Part shown: positions 29,788-39,765 of the stretch, one piece after another
How the letters are laid out: each line of letters begins with the position of its first letter
How positions within the stretch are numbered: the stretch's first letter is position 1
Source of the DNA: a marine actinobacterium MedAcidi-G3
GTDB lineage: Bacteria; Actinomycetota; Acidimicrobiia; Acidimicrobiales; Poriferisodalaceae
Reading direction: 5' to 3'
NCBI GenBank assembly: GCA_000817105.1
Contig: JUEP01000003.1
Span: forward strand, 1-64,000
Length of the DNA stretch: 64,000 bases
Translations under genes and position numbers: made by a program
The notes under the pieces: generated by a model
The model's input: only the letters and a program-made list of their open reading frames with translations
Databases searched by the model: none
Told to the model about the DNA's origin: nothing

Positions 29788-31110
29788 CTACTTCAGGAAG
29801 CCTTCATAGTTACGTTGAAGCAACTGGCTATCTATTTGTTTCATAGTTTCGAGAGCGACGCCCGCAGCAATAAGTATCGATACGCCCCCGAATCCGATCG
29901 AGGCGCCACCACCACCCATTGCGCCCAAATCACTAGTAGCCGATAGCAACACCGTAGGAATTAAAGCTACGAACGCTATAAATAGAGCGCCAGGCAGGGT
30001 AATGCGGTTAAGGATTTTCGAAAGATACCGCTCGGTTTGGGGTCCGGGTCGCACTCCAGGAATGAAGCCACCTTGTTTGCGAATATTGTCGGCTTGGCGC
30101 ACAGGGTCAAAGGAAATCGTTGTATAGAAGTAAGCAAAGCCAACGATCAACATGCCAAAGAACAAAATGTAAACAATGCTGTCCGGTTGGGTGAGGTAGT
30201 CATTTACGAACGTCTGGAACCAGCCCCAGTTCGCCACGTTCGAAAGTAGAACTGGCAAGAAGAGAATAGAGCTCGCGAAGATTACTGGGATCACACCGGA
30301 CTGATTGACTTTAAGAGGGATGTATGTGTTTTGTCCTCCATACATTTTTCGGCCCACTTGCCGCTTAGAAAATTGGACTGGTATCCGTCGTTGTCCCTGT
30401 TCAATGAACACGATTGCGACCATCATGGCGATCGCAACGACGATGGCAGCTCCGAGATAGAAGTTTCCTTCGACGGCTCGTAAACGGGCTCCGTCAAAAG
30501 GAATTGTTGATACGACTGAGGCGAAAATAAGGAGTGACATGCCGTTGCCCACGCCTCGTTGGCTGATGAGTTCACCCATCCACATAAGTAACGCTGTGCC
30601 GGCGGTTAACGAAAGGATCACTAATGCCACGCGGGGGAAAGTGAAATTGGGGATTACGATTACTGCACTTGTATTGCCGAGTGCGGTTCCCTGGCCTCGA
30701 CCAAATATAAATGTGATACCTGTCGCCTGGATGAACGCGATAGCCAACGTTAAGTATCGGGTGTACTGCGTAATTTTTTTCTGACCTACCGCGCCTTGTT
30801 GTTGCAGTTGTTCTAGACGGGGGATGGCGACCGTCAAGATTTGGATAATGATGGACGCCGTGATGTAGGGCATGATCCCAAGGGCGAAGATAGCGAAGTT
30901 GGTTAACGCACCACCTGAGAAAAGATTAAGTAGGGCAAGTACACCACCTGTCTGATCCGCTTCTTCTCGTAGCGACAAAATGGCGTCGAAATCGATTCCA
31001 GGCACCGGAACTTGGGAACCAAGTCGGTAGGCCCCAAGAATGGCTATGGTGAACAAAATCTTCACTCGAAGATCTGGAACACGAAAGATGTTGCGCATAC
31101 TTCCGAGCAA
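29788..31110 (-). CDS. secY: Protein translocase subunit SecY
   Basis: A 440-residue multi-spanning membrane channel for protein export with SecE and SecG. It starts MLGSMRNIFRVPDLRVKILF and carries LNLFSGGALTNFAIFALGIMP (plug and TM2 region), QRGVGNGMSLLIFA and FIPGVRPG. About ten hydrophobic segments are visible. It lies in the spc cluster after rplO, as in most bacteria. secE is elsewhere in this window (57.1 kb). Confidence 0.97.
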   Translation of the reverse strand: MLGSMRNIFRVPDLRVKILFTIAILGAYRLGSQVPVPGIDFDAILSLREEADQTGGVLALLNLFSGGALTNFAIFALGIMPYITASIIIQILTVAIPRLEQLQQQGAVGQKKITQYTRYLTLAIAFIQATGITFIFGRGQGTALGNTSAVIVIPNFTFPRVALVILSLTAGTALLMWMGELISQRGVGNGMSLLIFASVVSTIPFDGARLRAVEGNFYLGAAIVVAIAMMVAIVFIEQGQRRIPVQFSKRQVGRKMYGGQNTYIPLKVNQSGVIPVIFASSILFLPVLLSNVANWGWFQTFVNDYLTQPDSIVYILFFGMLIVGFAYFYTTISFDPVRQADNIRKQGGFIPGVRPGPQTERYLSKILNRITLPGALFIAFVALIPTVLLSATSDLGAMGGGGASIGFGGVSILIAAGVALETMKQIDSQLLQRNYEGFLK

Positions 31111-31122
31111 GGTAAACCCCGT

Positions 31123-31614
31123 TTATCGGTTGGTGTGCTGGTTGCCGCGAGCTGGAGGCCGCGGGCCCTTAAATGTAGGTGCCAAAATTTCAACGGTGCC
31201 GCCAGCAGCAGTTATTGCCGACTCAGCACTTTTCGACACCGCATGGGCTTTAACGGTGATTGGACGATCGATTTCGCCCCGACCAAGAATCTTTACCATT
31301 GCGCCTTTAGATACAAGGCCTTTTTCAAGAAGTGCTTCTGGGTCGATCTCATCGAGCTGTGACTCGGCAAGAGTGTCCAAGTTGATTGGCTGATATTCAA
31401 CCCTGAAGGGGTTGGTGAAGCCTTTCATTTTGGGAAGTCGACGTTGGAGTGGCAGCTGTCCACCTTCGTACCAAACAGGGACCTTGCTACGTGCCTTGGT
31501 TCCCTTGGTGCCTCGTCCTGCCGTTTTGCCGCCTTTTCCTGCGATTCCGCGACCGACGCGTTTGGGTCGCTTCTTGGATCCTGGCGCTGGTTGTAAGTCG
31601 TGTGGTTTAAGCAT
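31123..31614 (-). CDS. rplO: 50S ribosomal protein L15
   Basis: A 163-residue large-subunit protein. It opens LKPHDLQPAPGSKKRPKRVG and has the GRGIAGKGGKTAGRGTKG glycine-rich loop, then GGQLPLQRRLPKMKGF. The C-terminal KBL region has KSAESAITAAGGTVEIL. It lies 10 bases downstream of rpmD, followed by secY. A short proline/arginine-rich tail (PPARGNQHTNR) is present. Confidence 0.97.
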   Translation of the reverse strand: MLKPHDLQPAPGSKKRPKRVGRGIAGKGGKTAGRGTKGTKARSKVPVWYEGGQLPLQRRLPKMKGFTNPFRVEYQPINLDTLAESQLDEIDPEALLEKGLVSKGAMVKILGRGEIDRPITVKAHAVSKSAESAITAAGGTVEILAPTFKGPRPPARGNQHTNR

Positions 31615-31624
31615 GTCTATTTGC

Positions 31625-31804
31625 TCAGCTTTCCTCTACGTCAATGAGGTGGGCGACCTTATGGATCATCCCTCGAATTTCAGGCCTATCGGGCAGGGTG
31701 TTCGTCTTTCCTATTCGTCCCAAACCCAATGCTCGAAGCGTTCCACGGTGCTTGGGCTTCGAACCAATCGACGAACGAATTTGCTTAACGGTTAGGTCAC
31801 TCAT
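31625..31804 (-). CDS. rpmD: 50S ribosomal protein L30
   Basis: A 59-residue protein read by eye between rplO and rpsE. It starts [20 protein letters not shown], then [19 protein letters not shown] and ends HLIDVEES. The [12 protein letters not shown] pattern is diagnostic for bacterial L30. Its ATG overlaps the rpsE stop by four bases (ATGA). Confidence 0.96.
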   Translation of the reverse strand: MSDLTVKQIRSSIGSKPKHRGTLRALGLGRIGKTNTLPDRPEIRGMIHKVAHLIDVEES

Positions 31805-32457
31805 GAAGATACCTCAGCAGCGGTTTTAGGCAGCTTGGCTTGTCGTTCTGATTCACGATATGCGGCTAGCAAAGCTGCAGGAATGCATTCTTCAGCTGAT
31901 AGGCCACGTAGTTCGGCTATTTCATCGGGGCGTTTCAGTCCTTGCAGCCCGGCGATGGTAGCTTTCGCCACATTGATGTGGTTGGAAGATCCAAGCGACT
32001 TAGCCAGAACATCATTAATGCCTGCTTCCTCAAGAATGGCTCTGGCGGCTCCGCCAGCGATTACCCCGGTACCGGGGGCGGCTGGCTTCAGCAGTACCCG
32101 TCCTGCTCCTGTCTCGCCGATAATGGTGTGAATAATGGTTGTGCCCGCGATTGGAACGCGGAACAAGTTCTTTTTGGCTTCTTCGGTGCCTTTTTGGATA
32201 GCAAGTGGAACTTCTTTAGCTTTTCCATATCCAAGGCCAACTTGGCCGGCTCCATCACCGATGACCACGAGAGCTGTGAAGGAGAAACGTCGTCCACCTT
32301 TAACGACTTTAGCTACACGGTTGATATCAATTACTCGTGATTCGCGGAGCCCATCATCTCCACTGTTTCGTGGGTTTTCATCTCGACGGCGGTCGTCTCG
32401 ACGTCGGTTTCCTCGATCATCGTTTCGACGATTTTGATTGGCGTTAGCGTCAGTCAT
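31801..32457 (-). CDS. rpsE: 30S ribosomal protein S5
   Basis: A 218-residue protein involved in decoding accuracy. The core has [40 protein letters not shown] and the C-terminal [20 protein letters not shown]. The first 40 residues are a very charged, Asp/Arg/Asn-rich extension absent from E. coli S5 and common in actinobacteria. It follows rplR by 10 bases and is coupled to rpmD. Confidence 0.97.
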   Translation of the reverse strand: MTDANANQNRRNDDRGNRRRDDRRRDENPRNSGDDGLRESRVIDINRVAKVVKGGRRFSFTALVVIGDGAGQVGLGYGKAKEVPLAIQKGTEEAKKNLFRVPIAGTTIIHTIIGETGAGRVLLKPAAPGTGVIAGGAARAILEEAGINDVLAKSLGSSNHINVAKATIAGLQGLKRPDEIAELRGLSAEECIPAALLAAYRESERQAKLPKTAAEVSS

Positions 32458-32467
32458 TGTCTAGCTC

Positions 32468-32821
32468 CTAGAACTTCAATCCGGCGTCTCGGGCGGCGTC
32501 GGCGAGGGCCGCTACGCGGCCATGGTATTTGTTTCCTCCGCGGTCAAAAACCACGGAGTCGATGCCAGCTTCCTGGGCTCGTTCAGCAAGGAGGCTGCCT
32601 ACTTTCACCGCAGCTTCTTTATTGCTTGTGGTTACTCCGCGTAGGTCGGCTTCTGAGGTTGAAGCAGAAGCAACTGTTCGACCATTCTCGTCATCAATAA
32701 TTTGTGCTGAGATGTGCCGGTTGGACCTGAAGACACTTAGCCGCGGACGGCTTGTGGTTCCGGTGATCTTTTTGCGAACTCGTCGTTGGCGTCGTTGGCG
32801 CTGTGCGCTGCGTGATGTCAT
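32468..32821 (-). CDS. rplR: 50S ribosomal protein L18
   Basis: A 117-residue 5S rRNA-binding protein. It has the basic N-terminus followed by [20 protein letters not shown] and [19 protein letters not shown], and ends [20 protein letters not shown] plus DAGLKF. This is the standard bacterial L18 pattern. It follows rplF by eight bases in the spc cluster. Confidence 0.97.
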   Translation of the reverse strand: MTSRSAQRQRRQRRVRKKITGTTSRPRLSVFRSNRHISAQIIDDENGRTVASASTSEADLRGVTTSNKEAAVKVGSLLAERAQEAGIDSVVFDRGGNKYHGRVAALADAARDAGLKF

Positions 32822-32829
32822 TTCGATAC

Positions 32830-33369
32830 CTACTTTGCGGCCTTGCCGGCTTTTCGAATTACGTGTTCGTCGACATATCTGATGCCTTTGCCTTTGTACG
32901 GCTCGGGTTTTTTTAGGGCGCGAATATCGGCAGCAACTTGCCCAACAAGTTGTTTATCAATGCCTGAAACTTTGATGATTGTGGGTTCAGGCACCTCGAA
33001 CGTGATGCCTTCTGGAGCTTCGACGCTGACTGAGTGGCTGAACCCCAGAGCTAACTCCAGTGCGTTGTTGCCTTTAGCTTGAGCTCTATATCCGACGCCA
33101 ACGATAGTGAGTTCTTTCACATAGCCGTTGGAAACCCCTTCAACCATGTTGTTCACAAGTGCTCGAGCTAATCCATGCAGTGAGCGTTGCTGTCGACTGT
33201 CATCGTTCCGAGTGACAGTTATTTCGGATTCCTCGACTTGAACTTCGATGCCCTCAGGTATTTCTTGACTTAATTCGCCTTGGTTGCCTGAAACTTTGAC
33301 TACTCCGGCTGAGACTTCGACAGAAAGTCCAGCTGGAATTGTGATCGGAGCTTTTCCTACTCTTGACAT
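32830..33369 (-). CDS. rplF: 50S ribosomal protein L6
   Basis: A 179-residue protein near the GTPase centre. It starts [19 protein letters not shown] and contains [20 protein letters not shown] and the diagnostic C-terminal [18 protein letters not shown]. Two tandem L6 domains are apparent. It lies between rpsH and rplR. Nothing unusual is seen. Confidence 0.98.
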   Translation of the reverse strand: MSRVGKAPITIPAGLSVEVSAGVVKVSGNQGELSQEIPEGIEVQVEESEITVTRNDDSRQQRSLHGLARALVNNMVEGVSNGYVKELTIVGVGYRAQAKGNNALELALGFSHSVSVEAPEGITFEVPEPTIIKVSGIDKQLVGQVAADIRALKKPEPYKGKGIRYVDEHVIRKAGKAAK

Positions 33370-33378
33370 GTTTGCCTC

Positions 33379-33783
33379 CTACCAGACGTAACAGAGAACT
33401 TCGCCACCGATGTGGTTTCGGCGCGCTTCCCTGTCAGTCATTAGGCCTTTACTGGTTGATAGAACGGCAATACCTAGTCCTCCGAGGACTCTAGGAACAT
33501 CGTCGGATTTGGTGTACACCCTGAGACCTGGTTTGGATATGCGTCTTAGTCCCGAAATAGTGCGACTGCGGTCGGGGGTGTACTTCAACTGAATGGACAA
33601 AGTCTGTCCCGGCCGATCTGTTGCTTCGGCAATTTGGTATTCAGCGATATAGCCCTCTGATTTAAGAATCGCAGCTAAAGATTCTTTGAGTTTTGAGTAC
33701 GGCATCTCAACATGGTCTTTGTATCCCTGATGAGCGTTGCGCACTCGTGTGAGCATGTCAGCTATTGGGTCAGTCATTGTCAT
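33379..33783 (-). CDS. rpsH: 30S ribosomal protein S8
   Basis: A 134-residue 16S rRNA-binding protein. It begins [20 protein letters not shown] and ends [20 protein letters not shown] plus VLCYVW. The first of two close ATGs is preferred, as GGGGAG lies six bases before it. In E. coli S8 represses the spc operon by binding near rplE; I did not identify such a site here. Confidence 0.98.
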   Translation of the reverse strand: MTMTDPIADMLTRVRNAHQGYKDHVEMPYSKLKESLAAILKSEGYIAEYQIAEATDRPGQTLSIQLKYTPDRSRTISGLRRISKPGLRVYTKSDDVPRVLGGLGIAVLSTSKGLMTDREARRNHIGGEVLCYVW

Positions 33784-33795
33784 TGTGATCTCCCC

Positions 33796-33981
33796 TCACC
33801 AGCTCGCCTTAGTTACACCGGGAATTTCTCCGGCGTGGATCATCTCGCGCAGACATACCCGACATAAACCAAATTTGCGATATACCGATCTTGGTCGGCC
33901 ACAACGGCGACAACGGGTGTATCCGCGTACTTTGAACTTAGGGGTTTGTTGCTGTTTGTTGCGAAGCGCCTTCTTTGCCAT
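33796..33981 (-). CDS. rpsN: 30S ribosomal protein S14, zinc-binding type
   Basis: A 61-residue short S14 (type Z). Four zinc cysteines are visible as [20 protein letters not shown], and the protein ends [14 protein letters not shown]. It is the zinc-dependent form, unlike the longer zinc-free paralogue that some actinobacteria switch to under zinc starvation. The ATG shares one base with the rplE stop. Confidence 0.98.
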   Translation of the reverse strand: MAKKALRNKQQQTPKFKVRGYTRCRRCGRPRSVYRKFGLCRVCLREMIHAGEIPGVTKASW

Positions 33982-34550
33982 CAGTTCTGCCCTTCAGTGC
34001 GGAACGGAAACCCGAGCGCTGTCAGCAACGCTCGACCGTGTTCGTCGTTATTGGCGGACGTCACGAGTGTGATATCCATGCCTCGAATTTTGTTAACAGA
34101 GTCATAACTAATTTCTGGAAAAATTAGTTGTTCGGTAACTCCGAATGTGTAGTTGCCGTGACCGTCAAAGGAGCGGGGTGATAGCCCTCTGAAGTCACGG
34201 ATTCTTGGGATGGCAAGACTTACGAGTCGGTCGTAGAACTCCCACATCCTGTTATTTCGAAGAGTGACCTTCGCTCCGATAGCGTTTCCTTCTCGGAGTT
34301 TGAAACCGGCTATCGACTGTTTCGCTCTCGTTATTGCCGGTTTTTGGCCAGTAATTTTTGTGAGATCTTCAACAGCGCTATCTAGGAATGCTCTATTGAC
34401 GAGAGCATCGCCGACGCCTGAGTTGACTGAAATTTTGCTGAGTCTCGGCACCTGCATGATGTTGTCGAGCTCAAGTTGGCTCTGCAGCTGATCCCTAAGT
34501 ACCTCTCGGTAGAGAACCTTCATCCGGGGTTCCATCGTTGTCATGCTCAC
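33981..34550 (-). CDS. rplE: 50S ribosomal protein L5
   Basis: A 189-residue 5S rRNA-binding protein of the central protuberance. It has [38 protein letters not shown] and [20 protein letters not shown], and ends [13 protein letters not shown] plus TEGQN. The likely start is the GTG that overlaps the rplX stop (GTGA), with a good GGGGAGGAA upstream; an ATG two codons later is an alternative. Confidence 0.97.
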   Translation of the reverse strand: MSMTTMEPRMKVLYREVLRDQLQSQLELDNIMQVPRLSKISVNSGVGDALVNRAFLDSAVEDLTKITGQKPAITRAKQSIAGFKLREGNAIGAKVTLRNNRMWEFYDRLVSLAIPRIRDFRGLSPRSFDGHGNYTFGVTEQLIFPEISYDSVNKIRGMDITLVTSANNDEHGRALLTALGFPFRTEGQN

Positions 34551-34855
34551 GACAATTCCTCCCCTGACTTTTTGTGGAAACGAACTTTTGTGTCGCCTTC
34601 CATTCGGTAACCAACTCGGCCAGCTTCACCGGTCTTGGGGCAAACTACAGCGACGTTAGAAGCATTAATCGACAACGCTATGTCAATGATTCCGCCTTGG
34701 TCGTTTGCTTGTGTCGGGGGCTGGTGCTTGCGACCGGTGTGAACCCCTTCGACAGTTATGCGACCACTATCAGCATGGACTGCCATTACGTGTCCTTCGG
34801 TTCCTCTGTCTTTGCCGGAGAGGACTCGAACAAGATCGCCTTTTTTGATTTTCAT
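34547..34855 (-). CDS. rplX: 50S ribosomal protein L24
   Basis: A 102-residue KOW-domain assembly initiator. It begins [20 protein letters not shown] and has [20 protein letters not shown] and the C-terminal [21 protein letters not shown] take the ATG that shares a base with the rplN stop (TGATG), with AGAGG seven bases upstream; a GTG one codon earlier is possible. Confidence 0.96.
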   Translation of the reverse strand: MKIKKGDLVRVLSGKDRGTEGHVMAVHADSGRITVEGVHTGRKHQPPTQANDQGGIIDIALSINASNVAVVCPKTGEAGRVGYRMEGDTKVRFHKKSGEELS

Positions 34856-35223
34856 CACAAGACCTCTGGTGCTAGTGAGACAATTCGCATAAAGCGTGCG
34901 TCTCGTAGTTCACGGCCTACTGGTCCGAAGATTCGAGTTCCCCGGGGTTGCCGATTGTCATCGATTAGTACGGCTGCATTCTCATCGAAGCGGATGTAGC
35001 TGCCGTCTGGGCGTCGTCGTTCTTTGCGTGTGCGTACTACGACACACTTAACTACTTCGCCTTTCTTCACTGCGGCACCAGGGATTGCGTCTTTGACTGT
35101 TGCGATGAAGACATCGCCAATTGACGCGTAGCGTCGGCCTGTGCCGCCAAGTACGCGAATACACAAGACTTCTCTAGCACCTGAGTTGTCGGCGACTTTA
35201 AGTCGGGATTCTTGCTGGATCAC
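34855..35223 (-). CDS. rplN: 50S ribosomal protein L14
   Basis: A 122-residue protein at the subunit interface. It starts (M)[19 protein letters not shown] and contains [17 protein letters not shown] and [18 protein letters not shown], ending [11 protein letters not shown]. The start is a GTG with GGAG eight bases upstream; the family N-terminus begins exactly here, so a longer reading from 35265 is not needed. The stop shares a base with rplX. Confidence 0.97.
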   Translation of the reverse strand: MIQQESRLKVADNSGAREVLCIRVLGGTGRRYASIGDVFIATVKDAIPGAAVKKGEVVKCVVVRTRKERRRPDGSYIRFDENAAVLIDDNRQPRGTRIFGPVGRELRDARFMRIVSLAPEVL

Positions 35224-35239
35224 TTCATCGACTCCGGGA

Positions 35240-35518
35240 TCAACGAGCTCGCTCGACGATTTCAACTAGCCGCCATCGCTTCTTCTTCGACAGGGGTCGA
35301 GTTTCCATTACTCGAACCCGGTCGCCTGATTGGGCTTCATTTTCTTCGTCGTGTACGTAGAGCTTCTTGGTCTGTTGAACAGTTTTGAAATAGCGAGCGT
35401 GACGAACTCGTTCGGTCACGGCAACAACAATTGTTTTTTCCATTGCCGTGGAAACGACCAATCCCTCGCGAATCTTTCTGCCATTACGTTCTTCTGAGGT
35501 GACTTCTGTATCAGTCAT
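35240..35518 (-). CDS. rpsQ: 30S ribosomal protein S17
   Basis: A 92-residue OB-fold protein. It starts [19 protein letters not shown] and has [40 protein letters not shown] and [20 protein letters not shown]. The ATG at 35518 overlaps the end of rpmC by eight bases. It lies in the usual L29-S17-L14 order. Confidence 0.97.
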   Translation of the reverse strand: MTDTEVTSEERNGRKIREGLVVSTAMEKTIVVAVTERVRHARYFKTVQQTKKLYVHDEENEAQSGDRVRVMETRPLSKKKRWRLVEIVERAR

Positions 35519-35741
35519 TAGTTTTCTCCGCTGTTGCTGCCTCAGCAGCTGCAATTTCTCGTTCCCGAAGGACCGTGTTAATTCGCGCTACGTCTCGTTT
35601 GACTTGTGACATGCGAGCCGAATTTTCTAGTTGCCCTGTCGCGAACTGGAAACGCAGGTTGAATAGTTCTTGCTTTAGTTCGCCGATTTGATCGATGAGT
35701 TGATCGTCGGCAAGCTCACGAAGAGCTGCTGCGGCTGCCAT
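35511..35741 (-). CDS. rpmC: 50S ribosomal protein L29
   Basis: A 76-residue two-helix protein at the exit tunnel. The core is [20 protein letters not shown] followed by [20 protein letters not shown] and [16 protein letters not shown] short Ala/Glu-rich C-terminal tail is present. Its start shares a base with the rplP stop and its end overlaps rpsQ. Confidence 0.96.
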   Translation of the reverse strand: MAAAAALRELADDQLIDQIGELKQELFNLRFQFATGQLENSARMSQVKRDVARINTVLREREIAAAEAATAEKTND

Positions 35742-36157
35742 CAGATTGCCTCCTCGCGGCTTATGACACGGGCCTTTATCGGAAGTTTTTGAATAGCCCG
35801 ATTTAGTGCGCCGTGTGCTAGGTCGGCGTCTACGCCGCCGAGCTCAAACATCACTCGCCCTGGTTTTACGACAGCGACCCAACGCTCGGGGTTTCCCTTA
35901 CCTTTTCCCATTCGGGTTTCGGCGGGTTTAGCTGTTACGGGCTTATCTGGAAACACGTTGATCCAAACTTTTCCGCCACGCTTAACGTGTCGAGTCATAG
36001 CGATACGGGCAGCTTCGATCTGGCGGGCTGTTATCCACCCAGGCTCTAACGCTTGAATACCGAAATCGCCAAAGCTAATTGCGGTGCCACCTTTGGCCCT
36101 ACCTTTGGTTCGACCTCGATGCGTTTTGCGGTGTTTTACTTTCCGGGGCATCAACAT
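35741..36157 (-). CDS. rplP: 50S ribosomal protein L16
   Basis: A 138-residue protein near the peptidyl transferase centre. It starts [20 protein letters not shown] and has the [20 protein letters not shown] and [20 protein letters not shown] motifs. The ATG at 36157 gives the family length and lies one base after the rpsC stop. A longer reading would overlap rpsC. Confidence 0.98.
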   Translation of the reverse strand: MLMPRKVKHRKTHRGRTKGRAKGGTAISFGDFGIQALEPGWITARQIEAARIAMTRHVKRGGKVWINVFPDKPVTAKPAETRMGKGKGNPERWVAVVKPGRVMFELGGVDADLAHGALNRAIQKLPIKARVISREEAI

Positions 36158-36158
36158 A

Positions 36159-37049
36159 TCAATCGTCTCCCGGCCTGAAGTTCGGGGTTTGGCTTTGTTC
36201 CCGTGTCGCGCGTTCGATCTGCTCTTCTTCTTCAAGGAGCTTCTCAAACTCAGGGTCAGCCTCTTTAATTAGTGGTGCCGGCTCCTCAATTTCATCTCCA
36301 GGAGCATCGGGCCTACGGCCTCCAGCAGAAACAACTGGTCCGCTTTGTTCGCCGGAACCTGAGGTTTCACCCACTGCCATTGCGGCTTCACGGCTGATTC
36401 GTTCGTCGGCAGAGACCTTGTAGGGCAAGATGTCACCTTTGTATAACCAGACCTTTACGCCGATTCGTCCAGCCGTCGTCCGTGCTTCACGGAAGCCGTA
36501 GTCGATATCGGCTCTGAGAGTATGGAGGGGAACCCGTCCTTCTCGGTACCACTCAGTTCGCGCCATTTCTGAACCGCCGAGCCGTCCTGAGCATTGAACC
36601 CGAATCCCGAGTGCCCCTGCTTTTTGAGCGTTTTGAACTGCTCGTTTCATAGCTCGACGAAAGGCTACGCGTCCGGCAAGTTGATCTGCGACTCCTTGAG
36701 CGATGAGCGCAGCGTCTAGTTCAGGTTGTTTGATCTCTTGGATGTTTAGTTGAACCTTGGGGTTCCCCGAGATCTTCGTGAGGCCTTCCCGTAGTCGATC
36801 TGCTTCAGCACCTCGCCGGCCAATCACAATACCGGGTCGGGCCGTGTGAACATCTACGCGCAGCCGATCACGGGTTCGTTCTACCTCAATTCGGCTTATG
36901 GCCGCATGCGGAAGTTCGGTCTGCAGGAAGTTTCGGATCTCCCAGTCTTCGATGACATAATCCTGGTACTCCTTGTCGGCGTACCAACGGGACTTCCAAT
37001 CGGTAGTAATTCCGAGCCGGAAGCCGTAGGGGTTAACTTTCTGACCCAT
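36159..37049 (-). CDS. rpsC: 30S ribosomal protein S3 with acidic C-terminal extension
   Basis: A 296-residue protein at the mRNA entry site. It opens [20 protein letters not shown] and has the KH domain motif [20 protein letters not shown] and [20 protein letters not shown]. The conserved core ends near residue 212; the last 80 residues are rich in Glu, Pro and Gly. C-terminal tails are common on actinobacterial S3, but their function is unknown. It follows rplV by two bases. Confidence 0.97.
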   Translation of the reverse strand: MGQKVNPYGFRLGITTDWKSRWYADKEYQDYVIEDWEIRNFLQTELPHAAISRIEVERTRDRLRVDVHTARPGIVIGRRGAEADRLREGLTKISGNPKVQLNIQEIKQPELDAALIAQGVADQLAGRVAFRRAMKRAVQNAQKAGALGIRVQCSGRLGGSEMARTEWYREGRVPLHTLRADIDYGFREARTTAGRIGVKVWLYKGDILPYKVSADERISREAAMAVGETSGSGEQSGPVVSAGGRRPDAPGDEIEEPAPLIKEADPEFEKLLEEEEQIERATREQSQTPNFRPGDD

Positions 37050-37051
37050 GA

Positions 37052-37741
37052 TCAGGCCTCCTTCTCATCTTCAGCAGTTGGATCTTCCTCATCTTCACCG
37101 GTTGGGTCTTCGTCGTTTGTAGGTTCAAGTTCCGCGTTTTCTGATTCTGTTTGTTCTTCTTCCGAAGTTTCTGTTTCAGATGGAGTCTCGTCTTCGGTTA
37201 CCGATTCGGCATCTACTGCACCGTCCTCTGTAGGGACGTCTTCTGGAGAATCAGCGTCAACGACTTCTGTCTCTTCTTCTGTTTCCTTACTTGCGGCAAC
37301 CCGAGCTGCCCGGTCTTGATCTGCGCTTCGCCGTCCTGAGGCAGCGAGACGGTCTGCCCGCATCTCGAGTTCATCTTCGGAAAGCTGAGCAACTACTACG
37401 GTTATGTGGCAAGTTCGTTTATTAATTCGTGTGGCACGGCCGCGAGCACGAGGGCGCCATCTTTTGAGGGTAGGTCCTTCATCTGCCCAACATTCAGCTA
37501 CATACAGTTCGTCGGCTGAAAGATTTTCATTATTTTCGGCATTCGATACAGCGCTCTCGAGCACCTTAGAAATAACTGTTGCTGCACCTCTATCGCAGAA
37601 CTGCAGTTCTTCTCGAGCCTGCTCTAAATCAGCGTCGCGAATGAGGTTTAAGACAACTCTCGCTTTTGATGCCGAGAGGCGTGCAAATTTATGGGTAGAG
37701 CGCGCTCCAGCGACTGTACCGAGATCAATGAGACCGCTCAT
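37052..37741 (-). CDS. rplV: 50S ribosomal protein L22 with long acidic tail
   Basis: A 229-residue L22, about twice the E. coli length. The core (about 15-125) has [38 protein letters not shown] and the [20 protein letters not shown] loop that lines the exit tunnel. Residues from about 150 to the end are mostly Glu, Asp, Thr and Ser, with repeated TEDE and EEPT-like patterns. It is overlapped by one base with rpsS. The tail would project from the ribosome surface. Confidence 0.96.
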   Translation of the reverse strand: MSGLIDLGTVAGARSTHKFARLSASKARVVLNLIRDADLEQAREELQFCDRGAATVISKVLESAVSNAENNENLSADELYVAECWADEGPTLKRWRPRARGRATRINKRTCHITVVVAQLSEDELEMRADRLAASGRRSADQDRAARVAASKETEEETEVVDADSPEDVPTEDGAVDAESVTEDETPSETETSEEEQTESENAELEPTNDEDPTGEDEEDPTAEDEKEA

Positions 37742-38016
37742 TAGCTGCCTCCTCGCTCTTGGCCAGCATGAAACTTAAAGGTTCGTGACGGCGAAAATTC
37801 GCCCAGTTTATGTCCCACCATTGCCTCTGTGATGTAAACGGGTACATGTTTGCGGCCGTCGTGAACAGCGAGGGTGTGGCCAATCATTTCCGGAATGATC
37901 GTTGACCGTCGGCTCCAAGTCTTGACGACTTGTTTTTCACCGCTTTCGTTTAGCGCGTCAACCTTTTTAAGAAGGTGGTCATCTACAAAAGCGCCTTTTT
38001 TCAAGCTACGTGGCAT
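37741..38016 (-). CDS. rpsS: 30S ribosomal protein S19
   Basis: A 91-residue head protein. It begins [20 protein letters not shown] and has [20 protein letters not shown] and [18 protein letters not shown], the S19 signature. It is three bases after rplB and overlaps rplV by one base. Nothing unusual is seen. Confidence 0.98.
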   Translation of the reverse strand: MPRSLKKGAFVDDHLLKKVDALNESGEKQVVKTWSRRSTIIPEMIGHTLAVHDGRKHVPVYITEAMVGHKLGEFSPSRTFKFHAGQERGGS

Positions 38017-38019
38017 TTG

Positions 38020-38856
38020 TTACCTCCGCGATCCGCGGGTACGGCGACGACGAATAATCATGTCGTTCGACTTGTTGTTTTTCTTGCGTGTACGACCTTC
38101 TGGCTTGCCCCATGGGGACACGGGGTGACGGCCACCTGAGGTTTTTCCTTCGCCGCCGCCGAGTGGGTGATCCACCGGGTTCATTGCAACACCACGAGTT
38201 TGTGGACGGACGCCTTTCCAACGGTTACGTCCGGCCTTGCCAATCTTGATCAAATCTGCTTCTGCGTTACCGACGGAGCCCACTGTCGCGCGACAGTCGA
38301 TGGGCACGCGACGCATTTCCGTACTCGGCAAACGTAGTGTTGCGTGAACTCCTTCTTTAGCGACGAGTTGCACCCCGGCACCTGCTGAACGAGCCATCTG
38401 ACCGCCAGCGCCGGGCTTTAGTTCAACATTGTGGATGGTGGTTCCTACTGGCATGTAGCGGAGAGGTAGGGCATTACCGACTCGGACTTCGGCCTGCTGG
38501 CCGTTTTCGATCTTGTCTCCTACTTCAAGTCCCGCAGGAGCAAGGATGTAACTCTTTTGTCCATCGTGGTAGTGAAGCAGCGCTATACGACAATTTCTAT
38601 TTGGGTCGTACTCAATGGTGGCGACGGTTGCTGGGACGCCATCTTTGTTTCGCTTGAAATCAATTATCCGGTAACGCTGCTTATGGCCGCCTCCACGGTG
38701 ACGCGAGGTTTTCCTGCCGTTGCTATTTCGGCCGCCTGTCGAATGCTTTTTTGCCAGCAAAGATTTTTCAGGGCTGGTAGTGGTTATCTCGCTGAAATCG
38801 GAGACCGTTTGAAAACGTCTACCTGGACTTGAAGGCTTACGTACGCGAATTCCCAT
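38020..38856 (-). CDS. rplB: 50S ribosomal protein L2
   Basis: A 278-residue primary 23S rRNA-binding protein needed for peptidyl transfer. It starts [18 protein letters not shown] and has [20 protein letters not shown] and the [20 protein letters not shown] motif with the conserved histidine (H of NPVDHP). The C-terminus is very basic ([10 protein letters not shown]). It follows rplW by two bases. Confidence 0.98.
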   Translation of the reverse strand: MGIRVRKPSSPGRRFQTVSDFSEITTTSPEKSLLAKKHSTGGRNSNGRKTSRHRGGGHKQRYRIIDFKRNKDGVPATVATIEYDPNRNCRIALLHYHDGQKSYILAPAGLEVGDKIENGQQAEVRVGNALPLRYMPVGTTIHNVELKPGAGGQMARSAGAGVQLVAKEGVHATLRLPSTEMRRVPIDCRATVGSVGNAEADLIKIGKAGRNRWKGVRPQTRGVAMNPVDHPLGGGEGKTSGGRHPVSPWGKPEGRTRKKNNKSNDMIIRRRRTRGSRR

Positions 38857-38858
38857 GG

Positions 38859-39149
38859 CTATGTCTCGAAGATCTGGATCGAGTCGCCCTCGGCAAGGGT
38901 GACGATGGCCCGCTTGGTATCAGCTCGTTTTCCTAACGTGTTATTTCGTCGGTTACGGCGGACTTTGCCCTTACGGTTGAGTGTGTTGACCTTGGTAACA
39001 GTTACGTCAAAAATTGATTCGATTGCGTTACGAATTTCGGGCTTCGAAGCAGATGTCTGGACTTTAAATACATAGACATTTTTTTCGAGCTGTTCGTACG
39101 ACTTTTCAGAAACGACAGGCGCAATTACGACGTCACGTGGATCTTTCAT
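38859..39149 (-). CDS. rplW: 50S ribosomal protein L23
   Basis: A 96-residue exit-tunnel protein that docks trigger factor and SRP. It starts [20 protein letters not shown] and has [20 protein letters not shown] and [19 protein letters not shown]. The ATG at 39149 overlaps the rplD stop (ATGA); upstream in-frame codons are inside rplD. Confidence 0.97.
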   Translation of the reverse strand: MKDPRDVVIAPVVSEKSYEQLEKNVYVFKVQTSASKPEIRNAIESIFDVTVTKVNTLNRKGKVRRNRRNNTLGKRADTKRAIVTLAEGDSIQIFET

Positions 39150-39763
39150 GAATCTGCCCCAGGAAGAGTTTCGGAAGTAAAAACAAGCCAATCTGAACAA
39201 AGAACGTCATACGCGTTGAGCTCCGCAGCTCGAACGAGTTGCACTGTCGGCAAATTTCTGAAGCTCCGAATCGTTTTCTCATCAGCTTCAGCGACGACCA
39301 TCATGATTTTTCCGTTGAGTTCCAGGTTTTTCAGAGCAGCCAATGCGTCTTTGGTTTTGGGTGTCTCGAATTGCCACTGGTCAACGACAACAACGCGATC
39401 ACTTTGGGCCCGGTCGCTTAGCGCAGAACACAAAGCGAGCCGATTCATTTTCTTGTTAACTTTTTTTCGGAAGCTACGTGGCTTTGGACCGTGGACAATT
39501 CCACCGCCTGTGAATTGTGGTGCTCGAATTGACCCTTGCCGGGCTCGACCCGTTCCCTTTTGCGCATACGGCTTAGCTCCGCCGCCTCTTACTTCAGCAC
39601 GAGTTTTAGTGCTCGCACTTCCGCTTCTCTTTGCAGCTAGCTGAGCCGTGACTACCTGATGCAGAACAGCCATGTTTGGTTCAATGCCGAAAATTGTTTC
39701 ATCGAGGGTAACGGTGCCCGAAGTCCCGCCATCTTGGGTTCTCAGATCTAACGTCGTCGCCAT
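39146..39763 (-). CDS. rplD: 50S ribosomal protein L4
   Basis: A 205-residue exit-tunnel protein. It has the long loop [20 protein letters not shown] and [17 protein letters not shown], then [20 protein letters not shown]. In E. coli, L4 represses the S10 operon by binding its leader, which is relevant to the structured rpsJ-rplC gap found here. It follows rplC by two bases. Confidence 0.97.
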   Translation of the reverse strand: MATTLDLRTQDGGTSGTVTLDETIFGIEPNMAVLHQVVTAQLAAKRSGSASTKTRAEVRGGGAKPYAQKGTGRARQGSIRAPQFTGGGIVHGPKPRSFRKKVNKKMNRLALCSALSDRAQSDRVVVVDQWQFETPKTKDALAALKNLELNGKIMMVVAEADEKTIRSFRNLPTVQLVRAAELNAYDVLCSDWLVFTSETLPGADS

Positions 39764-39765
39764 TA

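Noticed and set aside
36846-37319. 157-residue plus-strand reading frame, very Ser-rich
   Set aside because: It is the antisense of the acidic tail of rplV and the start of rpsC. Its Ser/Val composition mirrors the Glu/Asp codons opposite, and no family is recognisable.
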